Notes under the pieces: generated by a model
Database searches by the model: none
Seen by the model: only the letters and a program-made list of their open reading frames with translations
Told to the model about the DNA's origin: nothing
Source of the DNA: Catellatospora citrea
GTDB taxonomy: Bacteria; Actinomycetota; Actinomycetes; Mycobacteriales; Micromonosporaceae
Length of the DNA: 64,000 nucleotides
Reading direction: 5' to 3'
Assembly (NCBI RefSeq): GCF_003610235.1
Contig: NZ_RAPR01000001.1
Span: forward strand, 1-64,000
Translations under genes and position numbers: made by a program
In this document: one piece after another, positions 56,107-64,000 of the stretch
How positions within the stretch are numbered: the stretch's first letter is position 1
How the letters are laid out: each line of letters begins with the position of its first letter

Positions 56107-56831
56107 GCTTCAGCGACGAGGTGCGCGCGGCCTTCCGGCGCGGTGAGACCGACGCGGTGGTGCGGATGAGCCGGGCCGAGATCGACCGGGCGCAGGCGGT
56201 CGGGGACCTGGCCGGTGAGGTGGAGGCCAGGTATGCCCTGGCCCGGGTGGCCATCCGTGGCGGTGACCTGCCGGGTGGCGAGGTCCGGGCCCAGGAGGCG
56301 CTCGCGGTCGCGCAGCGCTCCGGTGACCGCGCGCTGGAGGAGCGGCCCAGGCATGTGCTCGCGGCCGTGGCGCGGATGTCGGGTGACCTGGGCCGGGCCC
56401 GGGACCTGTATCGGGAGAACATCGCGCTCAACGAAGCCCTGGACCGGCCCGAGACCGTCAACTCCGAGTACCACAACCTCGCGTTCTGCGAGCTGGGGCT
56501 CGGCAATCTGGATACGGCGAGAGGGCTGTTCAAGGCAGGTCGTGAGCGCGTGTTCGAGCACGGCTGGACCGATTTCGTGCCGTACGTCTGCGTGGCCGGC
56601 GTCGCGCTCGCCTCGGCCGAGGGTGATCATGCGCGGGCGGCGCGCATGGCGGGCGTCACGGATGCCGCGTTCGCCTCGCTCGGGCAGGTGCCCGACCCTG
56701 ACGACGCGGCCGACCTGGCCATCGCGCGGACGGCCGCGATCGAGGCGCTGGGCCCGACCGCGTTCGCCGAGCAGTACGCGCAGGGGCAGGCGCTCGATCC
56801 GCGCGAGGCGTTCGACGACGATCACGACTGA
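56103..56831 (+). CDS. Tetratricopeptide-repeat protein
   Basis: Protein of 242 residues made of helical pairs of TPR type: AQAVGDLAGEVEARYALARVAIRGGDLPGGEVRAQEALAVAQ, then SGDRALEERPRHVLAAVARMSGDLGRARDLYRENIALNEAL, and NLAFCELGLGNLDTARGLFKAG. This pattern resembles the TPR parts of LuxR/SARP regulators, but no DNA-binding domain is attached. Likely a protein-interaction scaffold; partner unknown. The start is supported by the ATGA overlap with the leader frame. Confidence 0.75.
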   Translation: MSFSDEVRAAFRRGETDAVVRMSRAEIDRAQAVGDLAGEVEARYALARVAIRGGDLPGGEVRAQEALAVAQRSGDRALEERPRHVLAAVARMSGDLGRARDLYRENIALNEALDRPETVNSEYHNLAFCELGLGNLDTARGLFKAGRERVFEHGWTDFVPYVCVAGVALASAEGDHARAARMAGVTDAAFASLGQVPDPDDAADLAIARTAAIEALGPTAFAEQYAQGQALDPREAFDDDHD

Positions 56832-56896
56832 CGCGGGACCGCCCGCACATCACCTGCCGGCGTCATACGATTACACCTCGTAGGGAGGTGGGGTGG

Positions 56897-57586
56897 ATGA
56901 AGGTCCTGATGGTGATCACCTCGCATGATCAGCTTGGGGACACCGGCCGCAAGACGGGTTTCTGGCTCGAGGAACTCGCCGCGCCTTATTACCGCTTCCG
57001 GGACGCAGGCTGGGACGTCACCCTGGCGTCACCGCGCGGCGGGCGGCCGCCGCTGGACCCCAAGAGCAACGAACCGGATTTCCAGACCGACCTGACCCGC
57101 CGATTCGAGGCCGACGCGGACGCCGAAGCCCAACTCGACACGACGCTGCGCCTGGACTCGGTGTCCGCCGACGACTTCGACACGGTCTTCTACCCGGGCG
57201 GCCACGGTCCGATGTGGGACCTGGCCGAGGATCCGACCTCGATCGCGCTGATCGAACAGGTGGTCCGGTCGGGCAAGGCCATCGCGCTCGTGTGCCACGC
57301 CCCGGGCGCGCTGCGCCACGTCAAGACGCCCGAGGGCACTCCCCTGGTGGCGGGCCGGAAGGTCACCGGCTTCACCGACACCGAGGAGGAGGCCGTCGGC
57401 CTGACGAAGGTCGTGCCGTTCCTGGTCGAGGACGAACTCGTCGCCAAGGGAGCCCACTTCAGCAAGGCCGACGACTGGCAGCCGTACGTGGTGACCGACG
57501 GCCGGCTCGTCACCGGACAGAACCCGGCTTCCTCGGGTCCGGCAGCCGACAAACTGATCTCCCTGGTCCAGAAGATCGACAAGTAG
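56897..57586 (+). CDS. DJ-1/PfpI family protein (Hsp31-like type 1 glutamine amidotransferase fold)
   Basis: Protein of 229 residues. MKVLMVITSHDQLGDTGRKTGFWLEELAAPYYRF in sections is the typical start of the HSP31/DJ-1-like group with the conserved Glu in WLEE. The nucleophile cysteine lies in IALVCHAPGAL, and the oxyanion region in FYPGGHGPMWDLAE. Family members act as glyoxalase III/deglycase-like enzymes or chaperones against carbonyl stress. ATG 56897 is chosen because GGGAGG lies 8 nt upstream; GTG 56888 is too close to it. It begins 65 nt after the TPR gene. Confidence 0.92.
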   Translation: MKVLMVITSHDQLGDTGRKTGFWLEELAAPYYRFRDAGWDVTLASPRGGRPPLDPKSNEPDFQTDLTRRFEADADAEAQLDTTLRLDSVSADDFDTVFYPGGHGPMWDLAEDPTSIALIEQVVRSGKAIALVCHAPGALRHVKTPEGTPLVAGRKVTGFTDTEEEAVGLTKVVPFLVEDELVAKGAHFSKADDWQPYVVTDGRLVTGQNPASSGPAADKLISLVQKIDK

Positions 57587-57620
57587 TGGCGTCGCCCCGG
57601 CCGGCACGCAGCTCGCGTAC

Positions 57621-57658
57621 CGATCCTCAGGCGTCCATCACCGGCTGCCTGAGGATCG
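57621..57658. terminator. Hairpin shared by the ends of DJ-1/PfpI and PadR genes
   Basis: 12-bp perfect arms (57621-57632 and 57647-57658) and a 14-nt loop. The right arm lies within the last codons of the convergent PadR gene, so coding sequence and terminator overlap. Confidence 0.7.
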
Positions 57659-58793
57659 TCTTGAGCTTGGCCGGCTCCGTGCGCCGCACGTCGCTGAGGT
57701 AGATCTCGTGATGGTCGCCGTTGAAGGTCAGCCCGTGGTCGGGCAGGTAGCGGTGGTGCAGGCGGTCCAGGGTCGGCGCTTCGTCGTCGTAGGAGCCGAT
57801 GTGCAGGATCTGCACGCACCTGCCTTCGGCGAGGCTGATCAGCCGGACGGCGGCCAGCGCCGGGTTGTCCTTCTTCCTGCCGGCCTCGGCGACGGCGGTG
57901 CGGACCATGTCCTCGGTGATCCAGTCCGGCTGGCTGATCATCATGGTCCACGCCCAGGCCTGCTTGTCGCGTGTCACGAACGTCTGGGGATCATCGGCCC
58001 GCCACAAGCCTTCCAGCGGTCCGACCACGAAGTCCCGGCCGAGGGACTTCTTGGCGGCGAACTTCAGGGTGTACGCCGTGGTGAAAAGGGCCTCGACGGC
58101 GTCGGCGTACGCCGCGGACGTGTTCGGATCGCCGTGGCCGTCGACCGCGAGGTATCGCAGCTCGGGGACGTCGACCACGACGAAGTCCGACGCCGGCGGC
58201 GCGTACAGCTCGCGATGTGCCTTCTTGATGTCGTACTTGTCCACCGCGGTCTCCTTGGTCAGTGTTCCCAGCGTGGCCGAGGTCCAGCCGGCGTCGGCCC
58301 GGAGCATCGCCTCGCTGTAGTCGAAGATCGCCGAAGCGGCGGCGGGCAGCGGCTCCTGCCGCACCCTGGCCGCCTGGACCTCGGCCAGCTGGTCGCGTAG
58401 CGCCCCCAGGCGCCGGGTCAGCCCGGCGACCACGTCCCCCTCCGGCAGGCCGGGGCTGTTCGCCATCCCGATCAGGACCCGGGAGCGCACCGGCGTCAGC
58501 GTCGTCAGCGCGTCCCTGGTGGCGGCGGTGCACAGGTCGCGGCCTGCTGCCGTCACCTGGTAGGTGGCGCGCGACTTCGCCGACCGCTTCTCGGCTGCCG
58601 GCATCGCGGTCGCCTCGATCAGGCCCCGGGCGGCGAGCTTGTCGAGCAGGTAGTAGATGGACGAGAAGCCCAGCGCCGTCCAGGCGCGCACGCCCCGTTC
58701 CTCGATGACCCGTTCCAGCTCGTACCCATGGCGCGGCTGTTCGAGGAGCAGCCCGAGCACGGTCAGCTCGGCATCGGTGAGCGTCGACTCCAT
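57627..58793 (-). CDS. PadR regulator fused to a GyrI-like ligand-binding domain
   Basis: Protein of 388 residues. Residues 1-175: PadR winged helix (TDAELTVLGLLLEQPRHGYELERVIEERG, SSIYYLLDKLAARGLIEA) and a helical tail. Residues 184-388: GyrI-like/SOUL-type ligand-binding domain (VDKYDIKKAHRELYAPPASDFVVVDVPELRYLAVDGHGDP, EGRCVQILHIGSYDDEAPT, HHEIYLSDVRRTEPAKLKTILRQPV in parts). The two families are usually separate proteins, often in adjacent genes. A GTG codon at 58244 with AAGGAG 6 nt upstream lies exactly at the domain border. Likely a drug- or metabolite-responsive repressor that binds the 18-bp palindrome at 58799. Confidence 0.92.
   Translation of the reverse strand: MESTLTDAELTVLGLLLEQPRHGYELERVIEERGVRAWTALGFSSIYYLLDKLAARGLIEATAMPAAEKRSAKSRATYQVTAAGRDLCTAATRDALTTLTPVRSRVLIGMANSPGLPEGDVVAGLTRRLGALRDQLAEVQAARVRQEPLPAAASAIFDYSEAMLRADAGWTSATLGTLTKETAVDKYDIKKAHRELYAPPASDFVVVDVPELRYLAVDGHGDPNTSAAYADAVEALFTTAYTLKFAAKKSLGRDFVVGPLEGLWRADDPQTFVTRDKQAWAWTMMISQPDWITEDMVRTAVAEAGRKKDNPALAAVRLISLAEGRCVQILHIGSYDDEAPTLDRLHHRYLPDHGLTFNGDHHEIYLSDVRRTEPAKLKTILRQPVMDA
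58242..58256 (-). promoter_or_regulatory. Internal Shine-Dalgarno and GTG start at the PadR/GyrI border
   Basis: On the minus strand AAGGAG (58256-58251) is 6 nt before GTG (58244-58242), in frame with the long gene. Initiation here would give a separate 205-residue GyrI-like protein beginning VDKYDIKKAHREL, which is where free-standing homologues begin. Confidence 0.5.
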
Positions 58794-58798
58794 CCACT

Positions 58799-58816
58799 TA
58801 TTCTAGCGCTAGAATA
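58799..58816. promoter_or_regulatory. 18-bp perfect palindrome, PadR operator candidate
   Basis: TATTCTAGCGCTAGAATA lies just upstream of the PadR start. On the minus strand it contains TAGAAT (58805-58800) exactly 6 nt before ATG 58793, i.e. the -10 box of a leaderless transcript is inside the palindrome. Autorepression is the direct expectation. Confidence 0.75.
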
Positions 58817-58854
58817 GGTGGCGCATGACGGCGGCCCCGGCGCCGCGCGGCGTC

Positions 58855-58860
58855 TAGCAT
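58855..58860 (+). promoter_or_regulatory. -10 box for a leaderless GH43 transcript
   Basis: TAGCAT stands 6 nt before GTG 58867, with no Shine-Dalgarno between. Together with the PadR promoter it shares a 73-nt gap around the palindrome. Confidence 0.55.
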
Positions 58861-58866
58861 TGCCGG

Positions 58867-60426
58867 GTGTCCGATCTCGATGCACGGCCTGCCCGGCTCC
58901 ATGACCACCGGACCGGCTCCGCACCGCACGGCTGGGTCGACGGCACGTTCGCCAACCCGGTGCTCGCCGGGTTCCACCCCGATCCGAGCGTCTGCCGGGT
59001 GGGCGAGGACTACTACCTGGCCTGCTCCAGCTTCGAGTACTTCCCCGGGGTGCCGATCTTCCACAGCCGGGACCTGGTGCACTGGGAGCAGCTCGGCAAC
59101 GCGCTGGACCGGCCGAGCCAGCTGACCCTGCCGCCCGGCATGCCGTCGTCGGCCGGCGTCTACGCCCCCACCCTGCGCCACCACGACGGCCGCTTCTGGC
59201 TGATCACCACCAACGTCGCCCCCGGCGGCGGCAACATGCTCTTCACCGCCGCGGACCCCGCGGGGCCGTGGTCCGACCCGGTCCGGCTGCCCGGCGTCGG
59301 CGGCATCGACCCGGATCTCGCGTGGGACGAGCAGGGCCGCTGCTGGTGCACGGTCGCCGGGATCCAGCAGGTGCAGCTCGACCCCGACACCGGCCAGACC
59401 GTCGGCGAACCGCGCCGGCTGTGGTCCGGCAAGCCCGGCGCGCAGGCCCCGGAGGCCCCGCACCTGTACCGGATCGGCCCTTTCTGGTACTTGCTGATCG
59501 CCGAGGGCGGGACCGAACGCGGACACGCGGTGTCCATCGCCCGCGGGCCGGCCCCCGACGGGCCGTTCGAGCCGTGCCCGGACAACCCGATCCTGACCCA
59601 CCGCGGCACCAACCGTCCGATCCAGAACACCGGGCACGCCGACCTCGTGCAGGCACCGGACGGATCGTGGTGGATGGTGCTGCTGGCGGTCCGGCCGCAG
59701 GGCGGCACCCCCGGCTGGCACGTGCTCGGCCGGGAGACCTTCCTGGCACCGGTGAGCTGGGGCGACGGCTGGCCCGTCGTCGGCGAGCTCGCCCCGGTCA
59801 TGGCCGCCCCACCGTGGCCCGCGCACCCGGTGGCCGCGCCGCCGGTCCGCGACGACTTCGACGGCGACCGGCTGCACCCTCGCTGGATCTGGGTACGGTC
59901 CCGGCCGGACGAACCCCCGTCGGCCGAGCGCCCCGGCTGGCTCACCCTGCGAGCGCGCGGCGCCGGCCTCGACCAGCCCGACGTGACGTTCGTGGGCCGC
60001 CGCCAGCAGCACCAGTCCTGCCGGTCGCGGACGCTGGTCGACGTCGCCGGCGGGCGCGGCGGGCTCGCGGTGCGGGTCGACGAGGCACACCACTATGAGA
60101 TCGAGGCGGGCGACGGCCAGGTGCGGGTGCTGGCACGCACGTCGTCGCTGCGGTCGACGGTCGCGACCCGGGCCGTGCCGGACGGTCCGGTCCGGCTGCG
60201 GATCGACATCGTCGCCTGCTCACCCGAGCACTGGCATCCCCGCCTGGAGCCGGACACGCTGCGCCTCGGAATCGAGGACGCCGACGGCACGTTCGACGTG
60301 CTCGCCGAACTCGACGGCCGCTACCTGTCCACCGAGGTGGCGGGCGGCTTCACCGGCCGGGTCCTCGGCATGTACGCCGCCGCCGGCGAGGTCGCGTTCG
60401 ACTGGTTCGACTACGAAGCGGTCTGA
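58867..60426 (+). CDS. GH43 family beta-xylosidase/arabinofuranosidase-type enzyme
   Basis: Intracellular protein of 519 residues, no signal peptide. Five-bladed GH43 propeller about 25-320: base D39 in GFHPDPSVCRVGEDYYLACSSFEYFPG (parts), pKa-modulating D148 in GGIDPDLAWDEQG, acid E196 in QAPEAPHLY. The C-terminal beta-sandwich (about 330-519; DDFDGDRLHPRWIWVRS, LLARTSSLRSTVA-like) matches the GH43 C2 domain of beta-xylosidases of subfamilies 11/12-like size. It would hydrolyse short xylo-oligosaccharides or arabinosides taken up by the cell. GTG start from promoter spacing. Regulation by the divergent PadR-GyrI is possible. Confidence 0.92.
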   Translation: MSDLDARPARLHDHRTGSAPHGWVDGTFANPVLAGFHPDPSVCRVGEDYYLACSSFEYFPGVPIFHSRDLVHWEQLGNALDRPSQLTLPPGMPSSAGVYAPTLRHHDGRFWLITTNVAPGGGNMLFTAADPAGPWSDPVRLPGVGGIDPDLAWDEQGRCWCTVAGIQQVQLDPDTGQTVGEPRRLWSGKPGAQAPEAPHLYRIGPFWYLLIAEGGTERGHAVSIARGPAPDGPFEPCPDNPILTHRGTNRPIQNTGHADLVQAPDGSWWMVLLAVRPQGGTPGWHVLGRETFLAPVSWGDGWPVVGELAPVMAAPPWPAHPVAAPPVRDDFDGDRLHPRWIWVRSRPDEPPSAERPGWLTLRARGAGLDQPDVTFVGRRQQHQSCRSRTLVDVAGGRGGLAVRVDEAHHYEIEAGDGQVRVLARTSSLRSTVATRAVPDGPVRLRIDIVACSPEHWHPRLEPDTLRLGIEDADGTFDVLAELDGRYLSTEVAGGFTGRVLGMYAAAGEVAFDWFDYEAV

Positions 60427-60471
60427 CCGGGCGCAGGGTCGCGGCCGTCGGGGCGCCGCGTCATCCGGCTG

Positions 60472-60876
60472 TCACGGCCGCGGGGCGCGGCGATCGCGAC
60501 GGCGTTCCAGTTCGTCGTCGTCGACGTAGCTCAGCATCGGCTGGCCGGGCACGCAGTGCATGACGACGACGAAGCGGCTGGTCGCGTCGGGCAGGTTGTT
60601 GCCGTCCTGGTAGTGGATGACGTCACCGCCCGGTTCGAAGAACGCCTCACCCGCCCGGATGACCCGCTCGGGCTCGCCTTCGAGCTCGAAGAGCATCTCC
60701 CCTTCGATCATGTAGCCGAAGATCGGGCCGGAGTGCTTGTGCGGCGGCAGGCCCTTGCCGCCGGGCGGGATCTCGACCAGCAGGGTCATCACGTCGACGG
60801 GCTGTGGCATGGTCGACAGCTGCCGCTCGTTGAGCATGGTGAGCACCGAGGTGCTCCGGTTGTCTGCGACATCCAT
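60472..60876 (-). CDS. Cupin domain protein
   Basis: Protein of 134 residues, one RmlC-like cupin. Motif 1: PPHKHSGPIFGYMIEGEMLFELEGE (two His and the Glu-like position) and motif 2: FEPGGDVIHYQDGNN, with VVVMHCVPGQP after it. Metal binding is probable. Such stand-alone cupins act as quercetinase-like or isomerase-like enzymes or as stress proteins; no substrate is evident. The ATG at 60876 fits the domain start. Confidence 0.88.
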   Translation of the reverse strand: MDVADNRSTSVLTMLNERQLSTMPQPVDVMTLLVEIPPGGKGLPPHKHSGPIFGYMIEGEMLFELEGEPERVIRAGEAFFEPGGDVIHYQDGNNLPDATSRFVVVMHCVPGQPMLSYVDDDELERRRDRRAPRP

Positions 60877-61062
60877 GGCGGTACGCCTCCTCGCACGGTG
60901 CGGCGATGGCCGCCGGGCCGGCCCGTCACCTGTCCCTGCCTGCGCACCGGCCAGACCCATCGTCGCAAAGGGCGGCGCCTTCCGTGCCCGAACCGGTCAC
61001 TCGGCCGTGGCAGCGGCCGGCCCGCCGTGGCGCGGCCCGGCATGACACTCCATCCTGATGGG

Positions 61063-62298
61063 ATGACCACGCAGACGTCCCCCCGCCCGCGCCTACTCGT
61101 GCTGCGTGCACGGCACCTGTTCGACGGCGGGGGCGGTCCCCTGCGCGATGACCCGGCGGTGGTCGTCGACGGTGGCCGGATCGTGTCGGTCGGGCAGGGC
61201 CCGGCGGGCGTGCCCGACGGCGCGGACGTCGTCGACCTGCCCGGGGCCACGCTGCTGCCCGGGCTCGTCGACTCCCATGTGCACCTGGCGTTCGACGCCT
61301 CCACCAGGCCGGTCACCCGGCTCGGCGAACGTGACGACGCGGCGGCGTACGAGGCGATGTGCGTGGCGGCCCGCGCGGCCGCGGCCGGCGGCGTCACCAC
61401 CGTGCGCGACCTCGGCGACCGTGGCTACCTGGCCCTGCGGGTGCGCGCGGCGGCTCGCGGCGGCGACCATACGCTGCCGGACATCGTCGCCGCGGGCGTG
61501 CCGATCACGACGCCGGGCGGGCACTGCCACTTCCTCGGCGAGACCGCCGCCGGAGCCGCCGAGCTGCGCGCCGCGGTGCGGGCGCGCGCCGAGCGCGGGG
61601 TCGACGTCATCAAAGTCATGGCCAGCGGGGGTCACATGACCGCGGGCAGCCGCCCGGAGCTGGCCCAGTACTCCGTGGACGAGTTGCGGGCGGTGGTGGA
61701 GCAGGCGCACGGGCTCGGGCTGCGGGTCACCGCACACGCCCACGGCACGTCGGCGATCGTCGCTGCGGCGGAGGCGGGAGTCGACAGCCTCGAACACGCC
61801 ACCTTCATGACCGCGGAATCCGTAGACGACATCCCCGAAGGGCTGCTGGACACGATCGTGGCCCGCGGTATCGCGCTGAGCCTGACATTCGGCACGCTGC
61901 CGGTGGACGGGCATGCGGTGCCGCCGAGCATCGCCACCCGGATGCCGAGGTTCATCGCCAACGCGACACGGATGCGCGCCGCGGGAGCGCGGATCGTGAT
62001 CGGCACCGATGCGGGCATCGCCCCCGTGAAGCCGCACTTCGTGCTGCGCCACGCGGTGCCGCAGCTCGCACCGCTGGGTATGGGCGGCGCGGAGGCGCTG
62101 CATGCGGTGACGGCCCGCGCGGCCGAGGTGATCGGGCTGGGTCATCGCAAGGGGCGGATCGCGGCGGGCTACGACGCCGACATCCTGGCCGTCGCGGGCG
62201 ACCCGGTCGCCGAACCGGCCGCGATCCACCGCCTGCTCGCGGTGTACGTCCGTGGCGTCAGGCTGGCCGCCGACGCCGGAACAGGCGGCCAAGGCTGA
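61063..62298 (+). CDS. Amidohydrolase (imidazolonepropionase/prolidase-like metal hydrolase)
   Basis: Protein of 411 residues of the amidohydrolase superfamily. Metal sites: LPGLVDSHVHLAF (H-x-H), the carboxylated Lys in VDVIKVMASGGHM, then VTAHAHGTSAIVAA and VDSLEHATFM (His), and Asp in VIGTDAGIAPVKP. The end KGRIAAGYDADILAVAGDP is typical. This set matches Xaa-Pro dipeptidase/arginine carboxypeptidase-like members, cytoplasmic. Substrate uncertain. An ATG at 61042 would add seven residues; 61063 is preferred since the core starts there and CATCCT is 6 nt upstream. Divergent from the cupin gene. Confidence 0.88.
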   Translation: MTTQTSPRPRLLVLRARHLFDGGGGPLRDDPAVVVDGGRIVSVGQGPAGVPDGADVVDLPGATLLPGLVDSHVHLAFDASTRPVTRLGERDDAAAYEAMCVAARAAAAGGVTTVRDLGDRGYLALRVRAAARGGDHTLPDIVAAGVPITTPGGHCHFLGETAAGAAELRAAVRARAERGVDVIKVMASGGHMTAGSRPELAQYSVDELRAVVEQAHGLGLRVTAHAHGTSAIVAAAEAGVDSLEHATFMTAESVDDIPEGLLDTIVARGIALSLTFGTLPVDGHAVPPSIATRMPRFIANATRMRAAGARIVIGTDAGIAPVKPHFVLRHAVPQLAPLGMGGAEALHAVTARAAEVIGLGHRKGRIAAGYDADILAVAGDPVAEPAAIHRLLAVYVRGVRLAADAGTGGQG

Positions 62299-62418
62299 CC
62301 TTGGAGCGACCTACGTCCGATAGATCTGGTTTATCATGTTTTGCTGGGCTTAGCCGGACTAGGCTGGTTGAGGACTGCCCAGACCTGATTACGCGCTATT
62401 CCAGAGGTGCGCCCGGAC

Positions 62419-64000
62419 ATGAGCGTACATCGATCGATCTTGAAGGCGCTCCAACGACTGACCGGGACAGCCGCGACGCCGATGGCACCGGCTCGCACCG
62501 AGCCTGCGGGCACGAGCGCACAGGAGCACGCCGGCCGGCCGTTCGGTCCGCCCGCGGCCGTCGAGATCACGTCCGGCAGTGAACTCAGCGACCTCGCCGC
62601 ATCGCTCAACGCCGTGACGCAACACGTGCGGGCCAGGGCACAGGAGCAGCGACGAGTCCGCGACATGATCGCCGCCGAGCGCGACCTGGTGGACTCGGTC
62701 CTGGAGATCGCCGGCAGCCATATCCTCGTCGTCATCCTCGACCAGGATGGACGCGTCATCCAGTTCAACCAGGCCTGCGAATCGACGACCGGCTACCGCC
62801 GCGACGAGGTCGAGGGGCGGCGGATCTCTGAGCTGTTCCTGATCCCGGCGGAGAAAGGCCCGGTGGCTGCGGCGTTCGGCGAACCCGTGGCGAACGCACC
62901 GCAACCCGCTCTGCCCAGAAGCTTCGTGTGCACGTGGCTCGACCGTGCCGGCAGGCATCATCACATCGCCTGGTCGAATGCCACCGTCACCGACCGGCCG
63001 ACGGGAAACACCTACGTGATCGCCACCGGGCAGGACATCACCGACCGCCTGATCGCGGAGGCCGAGCTGCACGAGGCGCGGGAGCGGTTCCGGCTCGCCT
63101 TCGACAACGCGCCGATCGGCATGTGCCTGCTCAGCCTGGAGGGCCGGTTCCTTCAGGTGAACCGGGCGCTGGAAGGGTCCCTCGGCCGGTCGGAGGCGCA
63201 GCTGCTGAACCTGAACGTCGCCGACGTCACCCACCCCGGCGACGTCCAGGCGATCCGCCACACGCTCACCACCATGCGCGCGGGTCAGCGTCACGCCAGC
63301 CATGACGAGGTCCGCTTCCTGGGGGCCGATGACCGGGTCGCCTGGGTGCAGATGTCCGTTTCCGCGGTGCACCGGGACAACAGCGAGCCGCTCTACTACC
63401 TGGCCCAGGTCCACGACATCACCGCGCGCAGGGCAGCCGAGGAGCGACTCGCCCAGCAGGCACTTCACGACCCGCTCACCGGCCTGCCGAATCGGGCTTC
63501 GCTGCTGGCCCGACTGCAGGAGGAACTGGGCCGCGCACACCGCCCGGGCAGTCTGACCGGGTTGCTGTACGCCGACCTCGACGGTTTCACGATGGTCAAC
63601 GACAGTCTGGGCCAGACCGTCGGTGACGAGGCGCTTCGCGAGGTCGCGCACCGCCTTCAGGCGAGCATCGGCCCGTCGGACACGGTGGCTCGCGTCGGAA
63701 GCGACGAGTTCGTGGTGCTCTGCCGGGAGGTGCCCGACCAGTCCCATCTGCTCGACCTGGCCAAACGCGTCGCGGACACCGTGTCGGCGCCGATCATCGT
63801 CGGCGGGCAGCGCGAGCTGGTGATCTCCATCAGTACCGGGATCGCCTTCGGCCCGTCCGACGACCTCGACGCCGACCGTCTGGTCCGGAACGCCAACATC
63901 GCCTTGTGCCAGGCCAAGGCGGGCGGAAGAAGCGGATGCCGGCTCTACGACGAGTCGCTGGGCCAGTACGTCATCGACCGCGCGCGCATCGAACAGGCGC
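62419..64000 (+). CDS. PAS-PAS-GGDEF protein, cut by the window end
   Basis: Open from ATG 62419 to the edge, 527 codons without stop. A Pro/Ala/Gly-rich N-terminus (1-55) and a short coiled-coil region (LAASLNAVTQHVRARAQEQRRVRDMIAAERDL) are followed by PAS 1 (about 100-215, HILVVILDQDGRVIQFNQACESTTGY in parts), PAS 2 (about 225-345, FRLAFDNAPIGMCLLSLEGRF) and GGDEF (about 350 on; DPLTGLPNRASLLARL, LYADLDGFTMVNDSLG). The signature at 427-431 is G-S-D-E-F, a variant of GGDEF. Proteins of this layout usually continue into an EAL domain. No membrane helix is seen. The 120-nt upstream region is relatively AT-rich but no certain promoter is identified. Confidence 0.88.
   Translation, partial: MSVHRSILKALQRLTGTAATPMAPARTEPAGTSAQEHAGRPFGPPAAVEITSGSELSDLAASLNAVTQHVRARAQEQRRVRDMIAAERDLVDSVLEIAGSHILVVILDQDGRVIQFNQACESTTGYRRDEVEGRRISELFLIPAEKGPVAAAFGEPVANAPQPALPRSFVCTWLDRAGRHHHIAWSNATVTDRPTGNTYVIATGQDITDRLIAEAELHEARERFRLAFDNAPIGMCLLSLEGRFLQVNRALEGSLGRSEAQLLNLNVADVTHPGDVQAIRHTLTTMRAGQRHASHDEVRFLGADDRVAWVQMSVSAVHRDNSEPLYYLAQVHDITARRAAEERLAQQALHDPLTGLPNRASLLARLQEELGRAHRPGSLTGLLYADLDGFTMVNDSLGQTVGDEALREVAHRLQASIGPSDTVARVGSDEFVVLCREVPDQSHLLDLAKRVADTVSAPIIVGGQRELVISISTGIAFGPSDDLDADRLVRNANIALCQAKAGGRSGCRLYDESLGQYVIDRARIEQA

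Overview
The window is very GC-rich DNA. It has actinomycete-style genes: GTG starts, 4-bp start/stop overlaps, -10 boxes placed so that transcripts would be leaderless, a SigE-type ECF sigma factor, a membrane Ser/Thr kinase with an FHA partner, and many secreted carbohydrate-active enzymes with appended CBM, FN3 and PKD modules. A soil or plant-litter actinomycete, probably from or near the Micromonosporaceae, is the best inference; no rRNA or other phylogenetic marker is present to prove it. I found 49 intact genes, one gene cut by the right edge, and two gene remnants. I see no tRNA, rRNA, CRISPR array, transposase or phage gene.

Layout. 0-2.3 kb: ECF sigma factor coupled to a membrane beta-propeller protein, then a DUF488 protein. 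2.3-6.8 kb (minus): secreted alpha/beta hydrolase and an apparent lipoprotein-kinase-FHA/HTH signalling operon. 7.0-13.3 kb (minus): respiratory operon ndh-zwf-cydA-cydB with a DUF389 membrane protein upstream. 13.5-15.9 kb: GH15 trehalase/glucoamylase and a VOC protein. 15.8-20.8 kb: an MmyB-type regulator with four short-chain dehydrogenases and an NTF2-like protein, arranged around two divergent promoters that share conserved DNA blocks. 20.8-25.5 kb (minus): GAF protein, PAS-GGDEF-EAL protein and membrane PAS-GGDEF protein for c-di-GMP metabolism. 25.7-31.4 kb: secreted proteins, a VOC protein, DUF305 and a polysaccharide lyase. 31.4-35.1 kb: M23 peptidase, a small SUKH-like protein, a DinB remnant, and a FAD monooxygenase divergent from a TetR regulator.

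35.2-43.3 kb is a secreted carbohydrate module: GH5 plus a PQQ-type sugar dehydrogenase on one strand, and a 1143-residue ThuA/sugar-dehydrogenase/PKD/CBM protein on the other. 43.4-48.9 kb: iron-sulfur photolyase, DUF4132 protein, membrane protein and two-domain VOC protein. 49.1-51.9 kb: Fur-family regulator and catalase-peroxidase KatG. 52.1-55.6 kb: GH76 with CBM5/12, and a lipoprotein serpin. 55.6-64 kb: PhzF remnant, TPR protein, DJ-1/PfpI protein, a PadR-GyrI fusion divergent from a GH43 xylosidase-type enzyme, cupin, amidohydrolase, and a truncated PAS-PAS-GGDEF protein.

The most notable points are: (1) the MmyB/SDR regulon with duplicated promoter blocks and one SDR lacking the catalytic tyrosine; (2) the ndh-zwf-cydAB linkage; (3) a kinase operon ending in an FHA-HTH protein; (4) an internal Shine-Dalgarno and start codon in the PadR-GyrI fusion; (5) two gene remnants that kept both ends but lost their middles; and (6) a recurrent AAGTTAACTT-like motif in front of secreted enzymes and furA.
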